From JAFEDN01 sp963832945 (GTDB lineage Bacteria > Pseudomonadota > Gammaproteobacteria > Coxiellales > Coxiellaceae), in NCBI GenBank assembly GCA_963832945.1, contig CAWHVV010000013.1, positions 14,061 through 78,060 on the forward strand: 64,000 nucleotides of DNA, written 5' to 3'. Below the pieces are notes generated by a model that saw only the letters and a program-made list of their open reading frames with translations, had not been told where the DNA came from and made no database searches. Position 1 is the first letter of the stretch. Each line of letters starts with the position of its first letter. The position numbers were made by a program, and so were the translations under genes. Below are positions 58,747 to 64,000 of the stretch, in pieces.

Positions 58747-59734
58747 TAACCCGTAAATCCTGAAAAATGCACTGGCCTAATCTTTTCATCGAATTCAGGC
58801 TTTTTTGATTGTCCAGGGTAATTAAATTGAATAGCAGAGCATATTCAGTAATTCCTGTTGTCTGTTTAAACGTTTGTAATTTTTCAAGGCATTCTGCGGT
58901 GTCGCCGATGATACAGAATTCCTTGTGGAAAAAATTGAAGTCCGGCACGGTATGATATTCTTTTTCAAGGGATGATTTCACATTCGGAATATGTTCTTCA
59001 ATAAAACGCATCAACGGGACCTGGATATCGGCAATGGCGGTTTGGGTGTCGCTGCCGGCGTAGGCAAAGCGACTTAAGATAACCCGCGGGCCCAGATTAA
59101 GAGCGTCAATAAAATTATTTTCATACAGTTGTTTTTTTGCTTTAATGTCAGCAATAGTTTGAAAGGCGTGTAAAAAAATTCCCACGCCTTTGCGGGCGGC
59201 GTCTATGATGGCGTCGTGACTATTCGCGATAAAAAATATTGGGGGAGACGGTTTCTGCACAAAAGGCGGATAGATTTTTACAGGGGGAATCTTGTAAAAA
59301 GATCCGGAATGTTTTTGAAACCGGCCCTGCCAAAGTGTTTGCATAATTTCAAACTGCTCATTAAACTTTTTCCAGGCTTTTTTCATGGGTGATTGATAGA
59401 CATCGTGATAGTATTCACTCAGGCTGGTGCGGGTTAAGCCGATAATGACACGACCGCCGCTTAACACATCTAAATTAGCAAAATCTTCCGCCAGTCTGAC
59501 GGGATGATGCAAGGTGCTCACACAGGCGGCGAAACCAATTTTGATCTGCCGGGTTTTTGCGGCTATATAACTGGCTGTAATCAGAGGTGAAGACCATAAA
59601 AGATGTCCCTGATCAAAATGCTTTTCAGTCAACCACACGCTATTGTAACCGAGCTGATCAGCGACGCATGCCTGATTAATTGCATCCTGATAGTTCGCGT
59701 TTTGACTGGAAGCGATGTAAAGTCCGATGCGCAT
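58733..59734 (-). CDS. Luciferase-like (LLM class) flavin-dependent oxidoreductase
   Basis: 333 residues: NSVWLTEKHFDQGHL, FAACVSTLHHPVRLAED, DVLSGGRVIIGLTRT and SPPIFFIANSHDAIIDAA. FMN/F420-dependent monooxygenase fold; substrate unknown. The last five codons and TAA lie inside the palindrome at 58567-58746, so the C-terminus was probably reset when that repeat inserted. Confidence 0.9.
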   Translation of the reverse strand: MRIGLYIASSQNANYQDAINQACVADQLGYNSVWLTEKHFDQGHLLWSSPLITASYIAAKTRQIKIGFAACVSTLHHPVRLAEDFANLDVLSGGRVIIGLTRTSLSEYYHDVYQSPMKKAWKKFNEQFEIMQTLWQGRFQKHSGSFYKIPPVKIYPPFVQKPSPPIFFIANSHDAIIDAARKGVGIFLHAFQTIADIKAKKQLYENNFIDALNLGPRVILSRFAYAGSDTQTAIADIQVPLMRFIEEHIPNVKSSLEKEYHTVPDFNFFHKEFCIIGDTAECLEKLQTFKQTTGITEYALLFNLITLDNQKSLNSMKRLGQCIFQDLRVRTLA

Positions 59735-59869
59735 GACTGTAAAAACCCTTATATTTCAGCACATATTAACATTGGATATATACGCAGTAAACTCAATTGT
59801 TGCATGCTTTTTAATTTTTTGTTAAGATGATTTCATAGTAAAATATGAAGATTACACAAGGGAAGTCAA

Positions 59870-60382
59870 ATGGATCAATCTACTACCGTTACCGAATTGA
59901 TAACAGCAAAAAAGCTGATTGAATCCGTTGATTTAAAACAAACTATTCTCCGGCTGATAAAAGTTCACAACTGGAAAGCGAAAGAAGCGGAAGCCGCTGC
60001 CGTTCAATATCGAAATTTTCTTTATCTGAAAAAAAAGTATGGGGCAACGTACGCGCTGCCTCCTTCGTACGATATGGACGAAGTCTGGCACGCACATATT
60101 TTGCATACAAAAGATTACTGTGATTTTTGCGAGCAGGTTTTTGGCGGTTATTTACACCATCATCCTCATCATGGCAAAGACAATACGATTACTGATGAGC
60201 AACTGGAGGCCGCTTTTGAGGAGCAGACACAGAAATTATATTATCAGGAATTTGGGGAATACATTGAATCGGTGAGGGCGTTGCCGCTTAAAGTGATTAT
60301 TAAGAGGTTGATAGGATTGATTAAAAAGAGCCGGAAATCAAAAGATTTTAATGCGCCGGGTGCGGAATTGGGAAAAATATAA
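59870..60382 (+). CDS. Glycine-rich-domain (DUF1399/GRDP-like) protein
   Basis: 170 residues. The motif YDMDEVWHAHILHTKDYCDF with WHAHI..T..Y and the following FGGYLHHHPHH matches the DUF1399 core found in plant and fungal glycine-rich-domain proteins and some bacteria. Function unknown; His/Asp-rich motif suggests a metal site. No signal peptide. GGGAAG precedes ATG 59870. Confidence 0.8.
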   Translation: MDQSTTVTELITAKKLIESVDLKQTILRLIKVHNWKAKEAEAAAVQYRNFLYLKKKYGATYALPPSYDMDEVWHAHILHTKDYCDFCEQVFGGYLHHHPHHGKDNTITDEQLEAAFEEQTQKLYYQEFGEYIESVRALPLKVIIKRLIGLIKKSRKSKDFNAPGAELGKI

Positions 60383-60422
60383 GTCGGGACTTTGAAAAAC
60401 ACACATAAAAGCGAGAAAAAAT

Positions 60423-60482
60423 ATGTTAATCGGAATATGGGCGATATCCATGAGCCTTTTGATTTTTGTGATTTATGGTTAA
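60423..60482 (+). CDS. Hydrophobic 19-residue membrane micropeptide (candidate)
   Basis: Encodes MLIGIWAISMSLLIFVIYG, almost entirely hydrophobic, long enough for one membrane helix. GCGAG lies about 8 nt upstream. It precedes the two cationic micropeptide genes on the same strand. Translation is unproven; the case rests on the composition, start site and neighbours. Confidence 0.45.
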   Translation: MLIGIWAISMSLLIFVIYG

Positions 60483-60534
60483 TCGCGTTTGGAAAATTTT
60501 AAGGGTTGTTAATTTCAACTTCAGGGAGGTGCGA

Positions 60535-60588
60535 ATGAAAAAGCTGTTCAGATTATTGAAGAAAGCAATTTCTGCTCGGTGCGCTTAG
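60535..60588 (+). CDS. Cationic 17-residue micropeptide, copy 1
   Basis: Encodes MKKLFRLLKKAISARCA. AGGGAGG lies 5 nt before the ATG, one of the best ribosome binding sites in the window. The peptide is strongly basic with hydrophobic residues at 4, 5, 7, 8, 11 and 12, i.e. an amphipathic helix, and one Cys near the end. A paralogue lies at 60718-60771. Between the copies the changes are mainly K/R swaps, which points to selection on the peptide. A hairpin follows the stop by 10 nt. No known family was recognised. Confidence 0.65.
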   Translation: MKKLFRLLKKAISARCA

Positions 60589-60598
60589 TGTAATTGAA

Positions 60599-60629
60599 AG
60601 AGCATCATTATATTTCTTGATGGTGCTCT
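60599..60629 (+). terminator. Hairpin after micropeptide copy 1
   Basis: 12-bp stem AGAGCATCATTA / TGATGGTGCTCT (two G-U pairs) with a 7-nt loop, then ATTTAGC. The T-run is weak, so it may protect the 3 prime end instead of terminating. Confidence 0.5.
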
Positions 60630-60644
60630 ATTTAGCTTCGGAAT

Positions 60645-60680
60645 TTTGGCTTGTTTGCCAAACAAGGGGCCTATTTTATA
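60645..60680 (+). promoter_or_regulatory. Putative promoter with overlapping operator for micropeptide copy 2
   Basis: -35 TTGTTT (60651-60656), 17-nt spacer, -10-like TTTTAT (60674-60679). The -35 is the spacer of a perfect inverted repeat TTTGGC-N6-GCCAAA (60645-60662), so a repressor bound there would block the promoter. Prediction from sequence only. Confidence 0.4.
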
Positions 60681-60717
60681 AAAATGGGTGTGTAATTTTT
60701 AATTGATGGAGAAAGCA

Positions 60718-60771
60718 ATGAAAAAGCTATTCAAATTATTGAGAAAGGCCAGATCTGCTCATTGTAATTAA
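60718..60771 (+). CDS. Cationic 17-residue micropeptide, copy 2
   Basis: Encodes MKKLFKLLRKARSAHCN, 12 of 17 identical to copy 1 with R6K and K9R exchanges; the SAxC end is conserved. GGAG is 6 nt before ATG 60718; an in-frame ATG at 60706 would add four residues (MEKA). Net charge is about +6 to +7. A perfect hairpin follows 7 nt after the stop. Possible roles: membrane-active toxin, type I toxin-like peptide, or host-directed peptide. None is established. Confidence 0.65.
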   Translation: MKKLFKLLRKARSAHCN

Positions 60772-60778
60772 TAATAAT

Positions 60779-60807
60779 GTTCAACCATATTTCGAATATG
60801 GTTGAAC
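60779..60807. terminator. Bidirectional hairpin terminator
   Basis: Perfect 13-bp stem GTTCAACCATATT / AATATGGTTGAAC with a TCG loop, between micropeptide copy 2 and the converging 253-aa gene. T-rich sequence follows on the minus strand (ATTATTATTAATT), making termination most likely in that direction. Confidence 0.65.
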
Positions 60808-60808
60808 T

Positions 60809-61567
60809 TCACTTTAATGTTTCAATTTTCTTTTGATCTTCTTTAACTAATTGGTTCGTGAGGTTAAAAATATCTCTTTTCAATTGAAGAACTTTATAAT
60901 CATAATCTCCCTTGTAAGCACACACATCTTTTACACTATCGCTAAATTGAATTAATTCTTTCTGTTTGTTATACACCTCATCATTGAAAACGTAAGGCGC
61001 AAGAGCAAAAGCATCAATTATTTTTTGATCTGCTGCCCATCTCATTGACTCCTGTTTTTCTATAGGATATGGATGACCATATTTACATCTTAGTAAGATA
61101 TCGTAATTGACTTGACGCATATTACCTATAGCAATACTTGCTTTATCCAACACTTTTTTCTTTTCTGTCATGTCCGCACGAATCATATCAATTTTATGAT
61201 CGTTAGCGGCTCTTTGGCTTGCCGCCTTTTCTGTTTCTATACTGCCTATCCAGAATAGATAAAAACCGGCTGCCGCGAGGATGATGGCAAAGACTCTCCA
61301 CCAGCGTTCCATGCGCAGGTTTTTTCTTTTGAATTCTTGTTCTTCGTGTTCTTTTTGGCGTTCAAACTCTTTGTCTTCTAAATGCACTTTCCTTTGAATC
61401 AGCATTTCATCTTTGTGAAGTTTCTCGAAGTGCTTAAAACACTCTTCCGCGGTTTTTTGACTCCCGCGCTCTATTAACTCGAAAAGGTGTTCTTCAGTGA
61501 TATGGACAGGTCTGTCGCCTTCCTCTTTTTTATCTATCTTATCTTTATCAGTGTCTTTTGAATTCAT
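60809..61567 (-). CDS. Membrane protein with charged coiled-coil N-terminus, unknown function
   Basis: 252 residues. About 1-92 are highly charged helix (ECFKHFEKLHKDEMLIQRK, EFERQKEHEEQEFKRK), then one transmembrane helix (WWRVFAIILAAAGFYLFWIG), then a helical C-terminal part with CKYGHPYPIEKQ and CAYKG. No family recognised. ATG 61567 has GAGGGG 8 nt upstream. It converges on the micropeptide genes and could be their partner or immunity factor, but only position suggests it. Confidence 0.65.
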   Translation of the reverse strand: MNSKDTDKDKIDKKEEGDRPVHITEEHLFELIERGSQKTAEECFKHFEKLHKDEMLIQRKVHLEDKEFERQKEHEEQEFKRKNLRMERWWRVFAIILAAAGFYLFWIGSIETEKAASQRAANDHKIDMIRADMTEKKKVLDKASIAIGNMRQVNYDILLRCKYGHPYPIEKQESMRWAADQKIIDAFALAPYVFNDEVYNKQKELIQFSDSVKDVCAYKGDYDYKVLQLKRDIFNLTNQLVKEDQKKIETLK

Positions 61568-61570
61568 CAC

Positions 61571-62110
61571 TTAACCCCTCTATACTTATCGTTTTTTCCC
61601 CAACTTACCAGCATTCCCTATACTTTATCTATTCTTTTATTTATTATTTATACGCTATTATATCACGTTCTGTCCAAAATGTACACTATCTGATGGGTCT
61701 TACTCTGAATATCGTTTTTTTCTTACATTTCATCTATATACCTAAGTGTAAGTCATTTTGGCGTTAATTGCCTATTATTTAATCAAAAATTGACCAAAAT
61801 GTACATAGGAAATACTATAATAAATATGTAGGAAAATCTACATATTTTAAATTTCGTTTAAAATCAATAGCATATTGGTAGAGAGAAAACAAGGGGAACT
61901 TCCTCCTGAAAGATACTTTCCACTGAAGATAACATAGAGACCTTAAAGAAGGGTTGAGAATCTCCGCACACGATAAAACCAGCAAATGTCATTCCAGTGA
62001 AGGCGGGAATCCATTTTCCTGTGCAGTTCATGGATTCCAGCCTTCGCTGGAATGACACGATTTTAGTTATGTATTGAAAAGAACAGTGAAATATTAAATA
62101 ATCAATTTGG
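61571..62110. other. AT-rich intergenic region with short repeats
   Basis: No gene seen in 540 bp. It holds two direct copies of TGnCCAAAATGTACA (61671-61685 and 61791-61805, exactly 120 bp apart), a perfect hairpin AAATATGTAG-N6-CTACATATTT (61822-61847), and the REP-like palindrome at 61987-62057. An open frame on the minus strand at 61864-62058 is only the read-through of that palindrome. Confidence 0.55.
61987..62057. repeat. REP-like palindrome
   Basis: TGTCATTCCAGTGAAGGCGG..ATCCA and TGGATTCCAGCCTTCGCTGG AATGACA form a 71-bp hairpin element. The GTCATTCC..GGAATGAC / CCTTCGCTGGAATG type is a common intergenic palindrome in many bacterial genomes. Single copy in this window. Confidence 0.8.
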
Positions 62111-63808
62111 ATGTCTGGAAAACTGTTTTTTAAGAACAGTCATTCAACTAATGATAAATCATACTTAAAAAAATGGATAACCACTATGCTCAAAGAAGAA
62201 AAGGATGATAATTCTCAACCGGTTCCTGGTGAAACTGCCGTTACCATACAAGGGGAACCTTTAAGAAGAACTGAAATCATTGGCAATCTTCAGGCAATTA
62301 CTACCATTGCTAAAGCCAGTGGCACGATGATAGCCATTCGGTTTTTATCAGTTATAGGTGGATTTTTGACCAATATCATGATTGTCCAAACTGCTTCCAA
62401 TAATGAAGAGACAAAAAATTATCTCGCCGCTAGTGCGGAGATTGCGGTGTTGCAACGTTCCATTGTCGGATTTTGTGTCAGTTATTTAGTTTCCGAAAGT
62501 GTGGTTTTAGGCGAACACAAGTCCGAATGGGCGGCTGTTTATCAACAGGCGGGGTTAGTGGGCTTGGGGCTGTCTATTCCCGCAGGTACCCTGTTATACT
62601 TCATAGCGCCCGTATTAGAAATTCTGGGCCAACCTCACGAAACGGAGCGTTTTAACGCAAGATTTTTTTCGTGGTTTTGTCTGGAGCATTCCCGCCATGT
62701 TGATGATGATCAACCAACAGCAACTGGCGACTCGATTGAAAAAACTAAAACTGGTATTTGCCTCAGGTGCTTTATATACGGGTGTAACCCTGCCGATGGC
62801 TTATCTCCTGATTACGGGCCCCGGTCCTTTTCCAGCTTTGCGCTTCCGGGGTTTGGGGTACGCCCACACTATGGGCGCCTATACCAGCGTGTTTGTGATC
62901 TCTTTGTTTTTTGGATTGCTGCCTGATTTGAGACCCCACCGGCTTTTTGTACCCGCTTTTCATAATGCGGGAATTATCTTACGGAAGTTACTTCGTTACG
63001 GTTTTCCACCCGGTGTGCAAAGTATGTCTGAAATTGTATCAATCACAGGCAATACAATGATCATTGGGTATTTGTTTGGAACCACCTATCTGGCGGCCAG
63101 TCAAATTGCTATCCAATATCTTTTTTTATTGCTCATTCCGATCGCCAATGCTGCTACTGTGAGTAGTATAGAAATCAGTCCGCAATCGGCCAAGAGCGAT
63201 CGGTCCATGCACCCGAGTTTATAAATGGTCGTAAGCTGGGCAATGCTGCCCTGGTGCTTACTGGTGGAATGACATTAATTTTTTCTCTTCTCTCATTGGG
63301 AATAGCGGACCAGCTCATTGAGCCCTTTGTCAATTCCCAGGATAAAAACAATCAGCAAATTGTAGCCTTGGCTAAACCTTTGTTATGGATGGTGAATGCC
63401 ACTCAAATCGTCGATGGCTTGCGGTTGGTCGCAACCGCAGGGGTTCGCAGTTTGCCTTCACATGAAACAAAAATAGCTTTAATTGTGAGTATAGCGAGTA
63501 ATTTGGTGGTGGCTTTGCCCCTGGGTTACTTACTCGGGACTGTTGGATCGATGGAAGCGTCTGGATTTTTCTTAGCACGTCTTATCGGTATTGGAGCTAT
63601 TGGAGCGCCGCTTATGTTAAAGCGCTGGTTCGACCAGTCTACACGCTCGCACGAACCAGAGCGGGAGAACGCAGCTCCTCAATCATGGAGTAATTGGTGC
63701 CGTCAAGGGTTGACGACTTTTAAGCAATATATTTGTTCTCAATCTGAAACTTCTCCGCCGTTACAACAATCTTTATTAGAGAACAGAGCAAAACAGTTAT
63801 TTTTGTAA
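62111..63808 (+). pseudogene. MATE-family efflux transporter, frameshifted
   Basis: About 565 codons in three frames: an N-terminal soluble stretch, then TIAKASGTMIAIRFLSVIGG and LRRSIVGF-like segment; second frame LMMINQQQLATRL and YGFPPGVQSMSEIVSITGN (typical MATE half-repeat start); third frame PLLWMVNATQIVDGLRLVA and SNLVVALPLGYLLG. Frame changes near 62685 and 63205. MATE pumps export cationic compounds with Na+ or H+. Unusual: a 60-residue hydrophilic N-terminal and a similar C-terminal extension. Confidence 0.82.
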
Positions 63809-63932
63809 ATGGATGTCAGCGGATAAAGGGATCGATAATGGCAAAGAAATGTTGAATACCGTGGCATGGAAAATTTGACTAGTACGCCATCCACTTGATT
63901 CCATAATCTGCGCACAGGGTGATGCAGATTTG

Positions 63933-64000
63933 AATGTTTTTTTGTAGCAAAATGCGCGCATAGTTATTCTATGTAAGTGTTTTTCTTGCAAAAAAACATT
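63933..64000. repeat. Palindrome at the window edge, family P2
   Basis: AATGTTTTTTTG..GCGCGCATAG-TTATT-CTATGTAAGTG..CAAAAAAACATT forms an imperfect hairpin; the centre (CATAG..CTATGTAAG) is the same as in 58567-58746. May extend past the window. The preceding 63809-63932 holds no gene. Confidence 0.65.

Noticed and set aside
61864..62058. 64-codon minus-strand frame
   Set aside because: Produced by the REP-like palindrome (QRRLESMN-type translation), a common artefact.
1..64000. CRISPR arrays, rRNA and tRNA genes
   Set aside because: No regularly spaced short repeats, no rRNA-like stretches and no convincing tRNA cloverleaf or TTCGAATC-type T-loop was found by reading both strands.

Overview
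The window looks like a chromosome segment of a gammaproteobacterium, most likely order Legionellales (Coxiella/Legionella side). This is inferred from the eukaryote-like F-box gene, a tandem PmrA-box-like site before an effector-like nucleotidyltransferase gene, phhA, the uvrA / YajR-like MFS / ssb arrangement, and the many decayed genes and small repeats. No rRNA, tRNA or CRISPR array was seen.

Layout. 0.1-3.2 kb: an F-box gene split by an IS4-type insertion; removing the IS and one copy of its 9-bp target duplication restores a single frame. 3.2-9.8 kb: the housekeeping set gpsA, secB, grxC, rhodanese (- strand) and gpmI, envC, ctp (+ strand), most of them frameshifted. 9.8-16.9 kb: an NHLM-type peptide export locus (cyclic-nucleotide-binding protein, short HlyD-like protein, C39 peptidase ABC transporter, second ABC transporter, NlpC/P60 protein) ending in a 71-aa gene with a double-glycine leader, which is a candidate exported peptide. 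16.96-18.23 kb: a 1.27-kb element with about 400-bp inverted arms and a 10-bp target duplication. 18.3-25.8 kb: a translationally coupled sugar operon containing a GDP-D-glycero-D-manno-heptose pathway. 25.7-31.6 kb: TSUP, lgt, thyA and an MCE/Mla-type lipid transport operon. 31.6-37.6 kb: msrA, terC, kup, SDR, anmK. 37.7-49.4 kb: the nucleotidyltransferase gene, then mostly intact genes (DEAD helicase, DHA2 pump, Nudix, M32 peptidase, ispA, xseB, TSUP, ssb, MFS). 49.5-53.2 kb: a heavily broken uvrA followed by dinD. 53.2-59.7 kb: phhA, DUF4142, DUF488, a toxin-antitoxin remnant, glyA-nrdR-nusB and a luciferase-like oxidoreductase. 59.9-63.8 kb: a glycine-rich-domain protein, a cluster of micropeptide genes (two 17-residue cationic paralogues and one hydrophobic 19-mer), a membrane coiled-coil protein and a broken MATE transporter.

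Three themes run through the window. First, reading-frame damage is clustered: uvrA, gpmI, envC and ctp carry many lesions while long stretches such as 40.3-49.4 kb carry none; real decay and locally poor assembly both remain possible. Second, there are several small repeat families: a MITE-like element with AGCAATTCCCGCTGAG ends, and long palindromes with an ACATA-CCTG-TATG-like centre. Third, two separate loci point to small secreted or membrane-active peptides: the NHLM locus and the micropeptide cluster at 60.4-60.8 kb.
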